Below the pieces are notes generated by a model that had not been told where the DNA came from, made no database searches, and saw nothing but the letters and a program-made list of their open reading frames with translations. Positions 16,603-25,992 of a DNA stretch of 42,257 nucleotides are shown here, one piece after another. Source of the DNA: CAYVXE01 sp964455375 (GTDB taxonomy: Bacteria > Zhuqueibacterota > Zhuqueibacteria > Oceanimicrobiales > Oceanimicrobiaceae); the NCBI GenBank assembly GCA_964455375.1, contig CAYVXE010000029.1:1-42257 (forward strand). Direction: 5' to 3'. Numbering within the stretch: the first letter of the stretch is position 1; each line of letters opens with the position of its first letter. The position numbers and the translations under genes are program-made.

Positions 16603-16796
16603 ACATGCCTCCTCGAAAATTTGTTGTTATCATTATGACCAGAGATGAAATTGCGAAACCGGTTCGGTACCGCAAAGACGTTCCCCGTCACCAATTCTGA
16701 TATCCGGCAGACAGAAATTGATTGAACCTTGACATTGAAATTTATCGTTTATGCGCTCGACTGGTTTGATATTTTGCGGTTTTACCGCCATTAGAA

Positions 16797-18299
16797 TTAG
16801 TCATTGTTTTCAATAAACGGTTTCCAAACATTTTCCGGAGATGGTGGTGTTAAATAGCTTACAATAATTAACGTCGAAACGGAAATAATCACGGCTGGAA
16901 TTGCAATATAATCTGTGTCTAAGGGAAAAGGAATTCCCAGAAAGGTGCCGGTTGCACTGCTGTTCTGCATAACCTTGTTCGTAATTGCAATGGCCAGAAC
17001 TGACCCCATGCCCGCGGCAATGGATGCAACACCGCCGGCTTTTGTGACCCGTTTCCAGAAAAATGCGGCGATAAGAACCGGTGCCAGGGATGCGCCAATC
17101 ATCGTATAGGAAATAAATGCCATTTCTAAGATAGTCTTGAATTGACTCATGAGTAGATAAGCCAGAAACCCGATGACAACGATAGAGATTCTCTGAATGG
17201 TTACGATCTGTTTAGGCGAGACATTTTTGTAAATAAAGGTCTGGAAAATATCCCGGGTAACATTTGTGGATGTAACCATTAAAAAGGTGTTTCCGGTGGA
17301 AATGATAATTGCTACACCACCGGCAAAAAGCAGGGAACCCAGAAAAGGCGGCATTTGTTCATAGCCGATGCGTAAGATAATCTCTTCTGCCATGGCCCGG
17401 TTGATGCTTCCGTCCGCCAGGAAAAAACGCGGATCATTTGCATAAATAGCATACCCTACCACGGCGATGGTGCACATCAAAAACTCAATGAGAACCACAC
17501 CGGTGAACATACCCAGAACGGCCTGTTTTGCTGATTTTGAATCTTTTGCAGATGAAAATTTTTGGTACATACTGCTTTCGCTGAGTAACAGAAGAAACGT
17601 GGGTAGAATCACGCCGATAATCCAGAGGAAATCATGCCCTTCAAACAGTGAGAGGTACGCAGGATTCTTTGCTTCGATGGTGCTGACAACTGCGTCCCAT
17701 CCGCCGTGGGCAGATATAGCAAATGGTAATGCCAGTACAAGTGCGACGATCATAACCGTTCCGTTAAAAACATCAATAGAAACGATAGAAACCATTCCCG
17801 CAAGTACGGTAAAGAAGACGATAACGATACACGAAATAAGCATCCCGGTTTCCACACTGATATTGCCATTTGTCAAAATACTGATAAATCTGCCACCCCC
17901 CTTGAACTGGTAGCCGGCAATGACCATGTACGCAATAATAATGGTAATGGTTCCTAAAATTCTGGCGACCCTGTTGTACCGTTTTTCGAGTAGATCCGTC
18001 AATGTGTATTGCGATATTTTTCTGATGCGGGCGGCAATGAAATAAATGACTAAAATACCAATCCAGGCGCCCATGGAGAACCATAATTCAGAAAAACCCG
18101 AACGAAAGGTGAGGCCTGCCGTTCCGAATAAGCTGCCGGAGCCTATCCAGGTACAGACTAACGTTGCTACCAGCATATAAACCGGCACACTCCGTCCGGC
18201 GACCATGAAATCTTCATCCGTTTTTACGGTTCGACTTTTATAGAGACTTACGCCGATGAGTAGAACAAGATAGGTGATTACCGTTACAATATAGATCAT
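16797..18299 (-). CDS. Sodium:solute symporter (SSS family)
   Basis: 500-aa membrane protein with about 13 hydrophobic helices, the normal size of the SSS (PutP/SglT-like) family. The early region IGSGSLFGTAGLTFRSG and the AWIGILV helix fit the LeuT-fold core. SSS proteins couple Na+ to uptake of sugars, amino acids, organic acids or nucleosides. The substrate cannot be told from sequence. The hydroxyproline dehydratase lies 2 kb away on the other strand, so a link to proline compounds is only a possibility. No operon partner directly adjoins it. Confidence 0.9.
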   Translation of the reverse strand: MIYIVTVITYLVLLIGVSLYKSRTVKTDEDFMVAGRSVPVYMLVATLVCTWIGSGSLFGTAGLTFRSGFSELWFSMGAWIGILVIYFIAARIRKISQYTLTDLLEKRYNRVARILGTITIIIAYMVIAGYQFKGGGRFISILTNGNISVETGMLISCIVIVFFTVLAGMVSIVSIDVFNGTVMIVALVLALPFAISAHGGWDAVVSTIEAKNPAYLSLFEGHDFLWIIGVILPTFLLLLSESSMYQKFSSAKDSKSAKQAVLGMFTGVVLIEFLMCTIAVVGYAIYANDPRFFLADGSINRAMAEEIILRIGYEQMPPFLGSLLFAGGVAIIISTGNTFLMVTSTNVTRDIFQTFIYKNVSPKQIVTIQRISIVVIGFLAYLLMSQFKTILEMAFISYTMIGASLAPVLIAAFFWKRVTKAGGVASIAAGMGSVLAIAITNKVMQNSSATGTFLGIPFPLDTDYIAIPAVIISVSTLIIVSYLTPPSPENVWKPFIENND

Positions 18300-18479
18300 T
18301 TCTTTCTCTCCTGCTTAGTCAAGTTCGGGTGTCGATTGAGGTACATTTCGTTGCTTTGATAACATCGGTGATAGATTTAGGTCTAATTATCAATGTCGAC
18401 ATTTAAAATAATCGTTATTCACTGACTGAGAGGGTGGGTTGAATTGAGATGCTTCATCATGATTTTAAGCAGCAACTTA

Positions 18480-18824
18480 TTATTTTATGACGTCACCCTG
18501 CACCTTGAGCTTGTTTATGAAACCCACAACCACAAATGTATATGTAAAAGTGGAGCGCACATTTATCATTGCTTTACCGCCTTCAAATTTACTCAAAGCG
18601 TTCTGAATAGCTTTGTCGTAGTCCGGTTTACCAAATGGAATAATGCCTAAAAGTGAGAAATAACTCACCTCACCCGTTGCATGGCCCAATACGGTAATAT
18701 TGTCCGGATTAACCGGGGTTGTAGAAGGTGTAAGTCCGGCTGGTATATGCGCACAACCAAACATAAGGGAAAAAACAAAGAGTAGTAAAGCAATTTTGTA
18801 ACGGTATGCTGTCTGTTTTTTCAT
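18480..18824 (-). CDS. Small predicted lipoprotein (TRL-like)
   Basis: 114 aa with a lipoprotein signal and lipobox MFGC (C24). The C-terminal part, GEVSYFSLLGIIPFG then a short helix and a hydrophobic strand region, is reminiscent of TRL-type small lipoproteins, in which a glycine/serine start precedes an 'ILG'-like motif. The resemblance is by eye. No function is assigned. It is preceded by a separate Cys-rich small gene 30 bp upstream on the same strand. Confidence 0.65.
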   Translation of the reverse strand: MKKQTAYRYKIALLLFVFSLMFGCAHIPAGLTPSTTPVNPDNITVLGHATGEVSYFSLLGIIPFGKPDYDKAIQNALSKFEGGKAMINVRSTFTYTFVVVGFINKLKVQGDVIK

Positions 18825-18854
18825 ATGGTTATTTCTAAAAGAAGATGTTTTATG

Positions 18855-19139
18855 TCAGGATTTCTTAAATAAATCATTTAGTTTTTTGCGTGCATCGTCT
18901 TTGCGTGTGTTGTCTTTTGGCATGACTTTAGATGCAGGTTCAAAATATTCACAGAAGTTTCCCATCTCTTTATCTTTTACCCAATCTGCCTGATTTTCCA
19001 GACATTGATTATGGGCGTTGGGGTTATGAAATTTACAATTGCGGCAACAGTGTAAATAGCTTGCACATTTGGGGCACGTTTCATTGCGCTTTGGTTTTTG
19101 CGAGAGATTTATTTCCGTCTGACAATTAAAACAAATCAT
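18855..19139 (-). CDS. Small Cys-rich, probable zinc-binding protein
   Basis: 94 aa with four CxxC-like pairs or single Cys/His: CFNC at 3-6, CPKC near 22-25, CCRNC near 31-35, HNQC near 43-46, and a later C before EYFEP. This pattern suggests one or two zinc ribbons. I recall similar small conserved proteins (RNCKFHNPxAHNQC... NFCEYF) annotated only as hypothetical across many phyla. No ribosome site is obvious. The gene is probably co-transcribed with the lipoprotein that follows. Function unknown. Confidence 0.7.
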   Translation of the reverse strand: MICFNCQTEINLSQKPKRNETCPKCASYLHCCRNCKFHNPNAHNQCLENQADWVKDKEMGNFCEYFEPASKVMPKDNTRKDDARKKLNDLFKKS

Positions 19140-19311
19140 TTTATCGAGGATGAAAATTTAGACGACTAAACTTACGGAAATATAATTATGTGGAAATGAG
19201 AGTCAAGGAAAAAGATGATAAGCGTACCGGGGATTTTTTGCGTTTTATGCAAAAAATGTCAAATGGTAAATTGCCAAAACCCGGTAAGTGTAGTTCCTCC
19301 GGGACCATCAT

Positions 19312-19746
19312 TTACGTGACTTGATTTGTTGTTGGGATATTAGAGTTTGTGGAGCTGAGGTTTTGTAACCGGTTTTCTTCAACGAGGGCCGAAATTTGAC
19401 TGGTGACATCTTTTAAAGATGAAAAAGGTTTTTTTAAGAACAATCTGGCGCCTCTATCCATGATTTTGACAACATTTTCATCCGACATAATATAACCGGA
19501 AATAGCGACAAAAGGGGTCTGTGGACAAAATTTATGTGCGATTTCCAGGACGTCCGTTCCGTTGGTGTTTGACGGCATTTTAATGTCGCAAATGATAGCA
19601 TCCAGTGATTCATTCTTGATTATTGATATTCCGGTCTGTCCGTCGTATGCAGTCAGGACATGCCAGCCGATTCGGTTAAACCGCCTTTTGAGAATATCTA
19701 CAATAATTTCTTCATCATCAATGATCAAGATTTTTTGAGGTTCCAC
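19312..19746 (-). CDS. Stand-alone response regulator (CheY-like receiver)
   Basis: 144-aa receiver domain only. The acidic pocket is DDEE (residues 10-13), the phosphoacceptor is D54 in ICDIKMP, the T/S position lies in AISGY, and the conserved lysine is in FLKKPF (K106). A short tail (about 125-144) has no known domain, so there is no DNA-binding output and it acts by protein contact. The start overlaps the end of the histidine kinase gene by 29 bp, so the two are co-expressed and probably form one phosphorelay. Confidence 0.92.
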   Translation of the reverse strand: MEPQKILIIDDEEIIVDILKRRFNRIGWHVLTAYDGQTGISIIKNESLDAIICDIKMPSNTNGTDVLEIAHKFCPQTPFVAISGYIMSDENVVKIMDRGARLFLKKPFSSLKDVTSQISALVEENRLQNLSSTNSNIPTTNQVT

Positions 19747-20665
19747 GATACACGTCCTTGTGTTTGTTTGATGACTTCGGATTAGCGATCGGTAGTTTGA
19801 TAATAAACTCGGTACCGGTTCCGAAATGTGAGTTTACATTTATCGTACCTTTGTGATCTTTGATGGTAGAAGCTACGATTGATAGCCCTAATCCCGTGCC
19901 TTTGCCTCTTTTTTTTGTAGTGAAAAATGCGTTGAAAATATCCTTTTGCATGTTTTCCCGAATGCCACCGGCGTTATCTTTAACTCTGATAATGACATTC
20001 TTTGAATCCTCAAGTGACGTCGAAACAATCAGGTTTTTATTCCGGTCATCCCGGAGCGTTTCAAAAGCGTCTTTCGAATTACTGATAAGATTTTGAAAAA
20101 CGGATTCTAATTTCGTATAGTTTCCCAAAATATTCGGTAGGTTTTCATCTAAATGAATATCTACAGAGATGCCACAATTTTCAACCTGATTTTTCAGTAA
20201 AAGAAGGGAATCTTGTATGGGGTCATTTACGTTTAATGGTTTGAGGTCTTTGTTTTGTTCTTTTCTTGAGTAATCGCGAATATGGTCGATGATAATCCGC
20301 ATCCTGGATGTGCACTTTTTGATGTTCTTTACCGATGCGCGAAGTAATTTTTTGTCAATAGTTGATTCTCCAAGGGTGTCAAGGATCTCTTCAGATTCTC
20401 CGCTGATCACGGTGAGTGGATTATTAAGCTCGTGTGCAATGCCCGCACCTATATTCCCCAATATGGCCAACTTGTTGGCATGGTCTAATTGTTCTTTCGT
20501 TGTTCTTAGTTTTTCATTCAGTTCCTGAATTTTTTTCTTGAGAATTTCATTCTCAAGAAATATTCTTTCCGAGGCTTCTGAAATTTTATTCACAACGAGA
20601 ACAGAGTTTGTCTCTGTTTTTTTTGTATCTTTTATCTGTTGAATGTCATCTAACTGTGTAGACAT
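19718..20665 (-). CDS. Soluble sensor histidine kinase
   Basis: About 315 aa without membrane helices. An N-terminal coiled coil (about 45-80) leads into the H box GAGIAHELNNPL. It then has an N box (NLISNSKDAFE), G1 (DNAGGI) and G2 (GTGLGLSIV), so it is a complete HisKA-HATPase kinase of the NtrB/AtoS-like group. It has no PAS or GAF domain and probably senses through a partner or a coiled-coil interaction. I chose the ATG at 20665; a TTG at 20701 would add 12 residues, and neither has a clear ribosome site. The partner receiver overlaps its 3' end. Confidence 0.9.
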   Translation of the reverse strand: MSTQLDDIQQIKDTKKTETNSVLVVNKISEASERIFLENEILKKKIQELNEKLRTTKEQLDHANKLAILGNIGAGIAHELNNPLTVISGESEEILDTLGESTIDKKLLRASVKNIKKCTSRMRIIIDHIRDYSRKEQNKDLKPLNVNDPIQDSLLLLKNQVENCGISVDIHLDENLPNILGNYTKLESVFQNLISNSKDAFETLRDDRNKNLIVSTSLEDSKNVIIRVKDNAGGIRENMQKDIFNAFFTTKKRGKGTGLGLSIVASTIKDHKGTINVNSHFGTGTEFIIKLPIANPKSSNKHKDVYRGTSKNLDH

Positions 20666-20701
20666 AGGCACGTTGCTAAAGTCAGTTATGTGGACAAGCA
20701 A

Positions 20702-21162
20702 ATATTTTTGATATTAGGTGATTTAGTAATCTTAAACAATTATCGACGTGTAGCGAATTTTTCTAAAGAAAAATTGGTAAAATTTGTTGACAAACCATAA
20801 GAAGTGTATTATATTAAATGCCGTTAAAAAATAGAATGATATCGTTGCTTTAGGAAAAAGGGTAGACCTTCTTCCAAACTTCCCATTCGTTTTTTTACCG
20901 CAAACAAGTTGCTTGGAATGTACCTAAATACGTTACCAGTTTTTGGAAAATTGAGGGGAACGTATTGCTTATTTGTATTTTATTTTTTCTTGTTATTGAC
21001 GAAAGATAAAGTTTGAAGATCTGGTGTTGTGGTTAACGGGTTGTAGAATGCTGAAACTTAAGGTGTTACGAAGAGTATAATAAGTCAAATCGGGAGCGGA
21101 TAAGCGTGTGCGTCTTGCAGAGAGATATTTTTAATATTAATTCGAGGTAAATTATAATAAGT
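20702..21162. other. Intergenic region and long rpoD leader
   Basis: About 460 bp between the divergent kinase and rpoD genes. It holds a strong promoter at 20787-20815, which gives an rpoD leader of roughly 340 nt. The leader includes a near-perfect 9-bp hairpin (20853-20861 with 20867-20875). No supported protein gene or recognised riboswitch is seen. Confidence 0.6.
20787..20815 (+). promoter_or_regulatory. Promoter of the primary sigma factor gene
   Basis: TTGACA (20787-20792), 17-nt spacer and TATATT (20810-20815). It is a near-consensus sigma-A promoter facing rpoD. Confidence 0.72.
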
Positions 21163-22020
21163 ATGGCGAAGAAACAGAAAAAAGTTGATAACAGGCCTAA
21201 ACAATCTATCGAAAAGTATTTGGAGGAAATTGGAGGGTTCTCCCCACTGCCTCCTTCAGAAGAAATTGAGTTGACCCGTCGAATTCGGAAGGGTGAATCC
21301 ACTGCTTTGGATAAACTCGTTAAAGCTAACTTGCGGTTTGTTATCAGTGTTGCCAAGGAATACCAGGGACAGGGATTACCTTTGCAGGATTTAATCAGTG
21401 AAGGGAATCTGGGACTTATAAAAGCCGCACAACGATTTGATGAAACCAGAGGATTTAAGTTTATCTCCTATGCGGTCTGGTGGATTCGCCAGTCTATTCT
21501 TCAGGCGCTTGCCGAACAATCCCGTGTGGTGCGACTTCCGCTGAACCGGGTGGGAGCGATCAACAAAGTCGGGCGGGTTCTGGAAAAACTGGAGAAACGG
21601 TACGGTCGTGAGCCCAGCATGCATGAAGTTGCAGATACCATGGAGATGACCGATTATGAAGTAGCTGACGTGTTGAAAACGTCCGCACGGCACTTGTCTC
21701 TCGATGAACCGTTTAAGGAAGAAGAGGGAAACAATTTGCTCGACGTTCTCGAAAGTGATCGTTATGCACCACCGGATGATTCACTTATGCAGGAGTCACT
21801 GAAAGAGGAAATCGATAAAGTGCTGGTTACCTTAAAACCCCGGGAAGCCGAAATTATTCGACTTTATTTTGGCCTCGAAGGCGATCGGCCTCTGACCCTT
21901 GAAGAAATCGGTGAACATTTCAAACTGACGAGAGAACGTGTGCGTCAAATTAAAGAAAAGGCGTTGCGGCGAATGCGGCATCGTTCCCGTCTCGAGCCGC
22001 TGAGAAAATACCTCGGCTAA
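21163..22020 (+). CDS. rpoD: Primary RNA polymerase sigma factor, short form
   Basis: 285 aa, the size of Bacteroidetes primary sigma factors and without region 1.1. Region 1.2 starts at SIEKYLEEIGG, region 2 has LISEGNLGLIKAAQRFDETRGFKF then SYAVWWIRQSI, region 3 ends with DLLDxLESD-like sequence, and region 4.2 has LTLEEIGEHFKLTRERVRQIKEKALRRMRHRSR (written here in pieces: LTLEEIGEHFKLTRERV, RQIKEKALRRMRH). It directs transcription of housekeeping genes. Promoter and terminator bracket it, so it is a single-gene unit. Its promoter and several others in the window are TTGACA/TATAAT-like, not the Bacteroidetes TTTG/TAnnTTTG form. Confidence 0.95.
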   Translation: MAKKQKKVDNRPKQSIEKYLEEIGGFSPLPPSEEIELTRRIRKGESTALDKLVKANLRFVISVAKEYQGQGLPLQDLISEGNLGLIKAAQRFDETRGFKFISYAVWWIRQSILQALAEQSRVVRLPLNRVGAINKVGRVLEKLEKRYGREPSMHEVADTMEMTDYEVADVLKTSARHLSLDEPFKEEEGNNLLDVLESDRYAPPDDSLMQESLKEEIDKVLVTLKPREAEIIRLYFGLEGDRPLTLEEIGEHFKLTRERVRQIKEKALRRMRHRSRLEPLRKYLG

Positions 22021-22044
22021 ACTGAGCTGTAAATGTTTAATTCT

Positions 22045-22074
22045 GCCCTTGTGATTTTTTACAAGGGCTTTTTT
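22045..22074 (+). terminator. Terminator after rpoD
   Basis: GCCCTTGT (22045-22052) pairs with ACAAGGGC (22061-22068) around an 8-nt loop, followed by a T run. Confidence 0.9.
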
Positions 22075-22164
22075 ATTTACGGACTTGAAACATTCCAAAA
22101 TATTTGTTAGACTTAAGCAGTCATAATCCGGGGAGTAATAATTAAATTTCAGGGAGAAAGAAAA

Positions 22165-23856
22165 TTGAATCAGGTAAGCAAACAAGTTCAGGATATTGTC
22201 CAACCTGCTTTAAACGACCTCAAGAAGAATGATGATATTGCAAGAATCTGGCAGCACGATCACACGGTATGGAATTCGCAGCCCACTGAGATTGTGAATC
22301 GCCTGGGTTGGCTGCACTGTCCCGAGAATATGGTGGATAACATTTCGGAAATCGTTGCGTTTGTGGAAGATGTCAAATCGGCAGGATTTACGCAAATGCT
22401 TCTTCTGGGAATGGGAGGATCGAGTTTGGCCCCGGAAGTTTTCCGGATGACGTTTGGTGTGAAAAAAGGCTATCTCGACTTGGCGGTTTTGGATAGCACG
22501 CACCCCGATGTTGTTTTGAATTTTGCCGGCAAACTCGACCCTGTGAAAACGTTATTTGTTGTTTCCACCAAATCCGGGGGAACTGTGGAAACTCTTTCTT
22601 TCTTTAAGTATTTTTATAATTGGATAAAAGATGCTTTGGGCACAGGCCGAGCGGGTGAGCATTTCGTGGCGATTACCGACCCCGGAAGCAGACTGGAAAC
22701 GATGGCGCAGGAATTGGTTTTTCGCAAAGTATTTTTAAATGATCCAAATATTGGTGGCCGGTTTTCAGCGCTGTCATTTTTCGGGTTGGTGCCCGCGGCT
22801 TTAGTGGGTGTAAATATTCAAAAGCTTTTAGCCCGTGCACAGAAAATGGCAGAAAACAGCAAGTTCGGAACACTGAAAGAGAATGAAAGCGCTTACCTTG
22901 GAGCCGTATTGGGTGAGTTCGCAGTGCAGGGAAAAGACAAACTGACGTTCGAGATTTCGGAGCCGGTTAAATATTTTGGCGCCTGGGCGGAGCAGCTCAT
23001 TGCTGAAAGTACGGGCAAAAACGGCAAAGGGATTTTACCTGTGGATTTAGAAGAGTTGGGTGACCCCGGTGTTTATGGGGATGATCGGTTGTTTGTGTCA
23101 CTTTGCCTTGCGGATGATTTGGAGCATAATGAAAAATTGCAGCCTTTGCGGGATGCGGGTTTTCCCGTTTTCGAAATACGATTAAATGACTTGTATGACC
23201 TTGGTGCCGAAATGTTCAGATGGGAATTTGCTACCGCCGTTGCCGGTCAGCGGTTGGGCATTCAACCGTTTGATCAGCCGGATGTGGAGTCTGCGAAAGT
23301 GCAGGCGCGCAAAATGGTTAGCGCTTATCTGGAAAAAGGAGAATTGCCGCAACCGATACCTGCAGCCGTGAATGACTTTGTGGAAATCTACGCTGATTTT
23401 CCGGTAGACGATTTACGACGAGCATTGCAGGAATTTATTGCGTCTTCGCATGATGCCGGTGCACGCCACAAACCTTATGTTGCAATTCAGGCTTATGTCC
23501 CACCTTCATCTAAAAATAATAGCGCCTTACAACGGTTACGCCACAAAATACGCGACGTTTACAAAGTGGCGGTGACAACCGGTTTCGGCCCGAAATTTCT
23601 GCATTCTACAGGCCAGTTACACAAAGGCGACTCTGGAAATGGATTGTTTCTTCAGCTCACTGCCAGTCACTTCAATGACGCCGGTATTCCGGATGAACCC
23701 GGCTCTGAATCCTCCCGAATGACCTTTGGTGTGCTCATCGATGCGCAGGCCATGGGAGACCGCCAAGCCCTCATTGATAAAGGGCGAAGCGTGTTGCGCC
23801 TTCATTTTACCGGAGATGTTGTCGACGGCATGAACCGGATCGTGCAAATGATTTGA
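22165..23856 (+). CDS. pgi: Glucose-6-phosphate isomerase, Tal-Pgi type stand-alone
   Basis: 563-aa cytoplasmic isomerase of glucose-6-phosphate and fructose-6-phosphate. LLGMGGSSLAPEV, VVSTKSGGTVET and the ITDPGSRL region form the SIS-type phosphate sites, and GVYGDDRL lies in the family's C-terminal half. The pattern best resembles the isomerase half of bifunctional transaldolase/glucose-6-phosphate isomerases, here without a transaldolase domain. The start is a TTG at 22165, eight bases after AGGGAG; no good ATG fits. Transcription probably starts separately from rpoD, whose terminator lies between. A separate transaldolase gene is expected elsewhere. Confidence 0.85.
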   Translation: MNQVSKQVQDIVQPALNDLKKNDDIARIWQHDHTVWNSQPTEIVNRLGWLHCPENMVDNISEIVAFVEDVKSAGFTQMLLLGMGGSSLAPEVFRMTFGVKKGYLDLAVLDSTHPDVVLNFAGKLDPVKTLFVVSTKSGGTVETLSFFKYFYNWIKDALGTGRAGEHFVAITDPGSRLETMAQELVFRKVFLNDPNIGGRFSALSFFGLVPAALVGVNIQKLLARAQKMAENSKFGTLKENESAYLGAVLGEFAVQGKDKLTFEISEPVKYFGAWAEQLIAESTGKNGKGILPVDLEELGDPGVYGDDRLFVSLCLADDLEHNEKLQPLRDAGFPVFEIRLNDLYDLGAEMFRWEFATAVAGQRLGIQPFDQPDVESAKVQARKMVSAYLEKGELPQPIPAAVNDFVEIYADFPVDDLRRALQEFIASSHDAGARHKPYVAIQAYVPPSSKNNSALQRLRHKIRDVYKVAVTTGFGPKFLHSTGQLHKGDSGNGLFLQLTASHFNDAGIPDEPGSESSRMTFGVLIDAQAMGDRQALIDKGRSVLRLHFTGDVVDGMNRIVQMI

Positions 23857-23982
23857 AGATTGAAGAATGGCAAAAAGATTGACGTTACAAATCTCTGAAT
23901 CTCACGGGCGCTGAGATATTCGGTTGAATTCTACCAAAAGTTTTTGAATTGTGTACAGTTTTATCATTGCAGGAGGAAAAGA

Positions 23983-25560
23983 ATGCGTCGAAGCATAACC
24001 GTTTTATTCGTTTTCATTATACTTGTCTTTCGTAATCCCGGTTTTGTCTGGGCAAAATCACATCAGGCAAAAGGGATTGTTTTTGGAGATGTCAACCGCA
24101 ATGGCCGATTTGATAAAGGCGAAAAAGGCATTCCCAATGTGCTGGTTTCAAATCAGTTAGATGTGGTGAAAACAGATAAGGACGGCCGCTACCGCTTGCC
24201 TTTGCGAAAAGACGAGACAGTGATTTTCGTCATCAAACCCGCCGCTTATGACGTGCCTTTGAATGGGGATAACCTGCCGCAATTCTATTATGTTCATCAG
24301 CCGAAAGGATCGCCGGTACTAAAATATGGCGGGGTGGACCCCACAGGCAAACTACCATCCTCCATCAATTTTCCACTCTATCGAACTACTGAGTCGGACA
24401 CATTTTCTGTCGTTGTTTTTGCAGATCCGCAACCCAGAAATATGCTGGAAATCGACTACATTCGGGACGATGTGGTCGCTGAACTGGTTGGTTCTAAAGC
24501 GGCGTTTGGCCTCACACTTGGCGATGTGATGTATAACGATTTATCTCTGTACGATCGTTATAACAGCATTGTGGCACAAATTGGCATACCGTTTTACAAT
24601 GTTCCTGGCAACCACGATATGAATTTTGATGCTGAAGATGACCGGTATTCGCTGGAAACATTCAAACGACATTACGGTCCTGCCTATTATGCTTTTGAAT
24701 ACGGGAAAGTGAGTTTTATCGTGCTGGATACGGTGGAGTGGTTGGGTAAAAGTGAAAGCGGCAGAGATAATTATCAGGGGAGAATCGGTGAACGACAGAT
24801 GCAGTGGATGAAAAATTATCTCCGGCATATACCGCAGGAAAGATTGGTTGTTTTCGGAATGCACATCCCATTTTATTTTGCCGGAAATGCCGGAAAGCAT
24901 GTGAATGTGGTGGACAGAAATGATCTTTATGAGTTAGTGAAAGATCATCCACATTTGCTGGCATTAGCAGGCCATTTACACATGCTGGAACAGGACAACC
25001 TTACGACTGATAGTGCGCAAACAGGCAATTCATTCCCTGAGATCATCTGCTCTGCGGTTTGTGGTTCCTGGTGGAGTGGTCCAAAAGATGAACGCGATAT
25101 TCCCACCACCGACCAGCGGGACGGTACGCCAAACGGGTACCACATCTTTCGCTTTACGGGCAACCAGTTTACACAGAGATTTAAGGTGGCTGGTCGGGGT
25201 GCAGAGTATCAAATACGAATTTGTGCGCCGACCGGAAAAATTCCGGTTGCACGATTGGACAGTTTGAACATCGTCGCAAATATTTTCAACGCTGATGAGC
25301 GGTCGGTTGTAGACTATCAGTTGGATGCGACACCTTTTGTGAAAATGCAGAAAACGTTGATGAAAGATCCGTTTATTGAAAGCCTGCACGTTAATTTTGA
25401 TTCCACGTACGCAAACTGGATTCGTCCGCAGCCCTCCACGCATATTTGGAGTGCATCACTACCACAAGAAATAGAACGAGGTGTGCACACCATCAGTGTC
25501 CGCGCAAGAGACCGGTATGGGAATATTTTTGAACAGGCAGTTATTTTTGAGGTGGAGTAA
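23983..25560 (+). CDS. Secreted calcineurin-like metallophosphoesterase
   Basis: 525 aa from the ATG at 23983, six bases after AGGAGG; an earlier in-frame TTG at 23944 is less likely. A signal peptide covers about residues 1-24. Next is an Ig-like domain (about 29-105) with VFGDVNRNGRFDKGE, then the phosphoesterase: FADPQ, LGDVMYND, PGNHDM, FGMHIPF and AGHLHMLE are the metal/phosphate motifs. A beta-rich C-terminal domain (about 405-525) completes the MetallophosN/C architecture. Such enzymes are extracytoplasmic phosphatases of uncertain substrate. A small hairpin (23899-23917) lies just upstream. Confidence 0.88.
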   Translation: MRRSITVLFVFIILVFRNPGFVWAKSHQAKGIVFGDVNRNGRFDKGEKGIPNVLVSNQLDVVKTDKDGRYRLPLRKDETVIFVIKPAAYDVPLNGDNLPQFYYVHQPKGSPVLKYGGVDPTGKLPSSINFPLYRTTESDTFSVVVFADPQPRNMLEIDYIRDDVVAELVGSKAAFGLTLGDVMYNDLSLYDRYNSIVAQIGIPFYNVPGNHDMNFDAEDDRYSLETFKRHYGPAYYAFEYGKVSFIVLDTVEWLGKSESGRDNYQGRIGERQMQWMKNYLRHIPQERLVVFGMHIPFYFAGNAGKHVNVVDRNDLYELVKDHPHLLALAGHLHMLEQDNLTTDSAQTGNSFPEIICSAVCGSWWSGPKDERDIPTTDQRDGTPNGYHIFRFTGNQFTQRFKVAGRGAEYQIRICAPTGKIPVARLDSLNIVANIFNADERSVVDYQLDATPFVKMQKTLMKDPFIESLHVNFDSTYANWIRPQPSTHIWSASLPQEIERGVHTISVRARDRYGNIFEQAVIFEVE

Positions 25561-25992
25561 GGATTGTTTCATTAGAGACGAAACTTGTGGTTGAGAGTGG
25601 TAGGAAAAATCAAGGTTATGAATAATGCAAACGGATAGCCAAAGAGAATGTCCTGATTTTTACCCACTCGGCTCGCATAGACAGCCTGAGACGCCCTTTG
25701 TTTCTTATGGTTGTTTATATTTTACAAGGGATGCTTTGGGGGGCAAAAAAATCTTGACAAGTAATTTTAAATTGCGTATAATATCCGAATCATTATTCGA
25801 TTTATTCCCTCATCAACTCCAACGGAGGCACCATTTAGGAATACTTGTTAGCGATTTTAAAGAAACTGATACATCAAAAATAATAAGTTTCCTGAGTGGG
25901 GCATCGGCTTTCCACACAAATCATTCTATCAAGAGAAACTGATATGAGTTTACTCGTTTACGCAAAGACAGTTGTTTCCGTGAGGTGCGTTC
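25561..25992. other. Intergenic region with consensus promoter and leader
   Basis: About 430 bp without a supported protein gene. It holds a perfect promoter at 25754-25782. A 19-codon frame (25944-26000, MSLLVYAKTV...) overlaps the next start and could be a leader peptide, but it has a weak ribosome site. The promoter sits inside a 105-codon open frame that is judged spurious. Confidence 0.6.
25754..25782 (+). promoter_or_regulatory. Perfect sigma-A consensus promoter
   Basis: TTGACA (25754-25759), exactly 17 nt, TATAAT (25777-25782). It is the only promoter here with both boxes fully consensus and faces the HAD phosphatase and the genes after it. The leader to the next start (25993) is about 200 nt. 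Confidence 0.82.

Noticed and set aside
23944..23982. Upstream TTG start of the metallophosphoesterase
   Set aside because: It lies before the AGGAGG site; the ATG at 23983 gives a proper signal peptide.
25625..25942. 105-codon open frame
   Set aside because: A perfect promoter (25754-25782) lies inside it, its start has no good ribosome site, and its composition is unlike a protein family I know.
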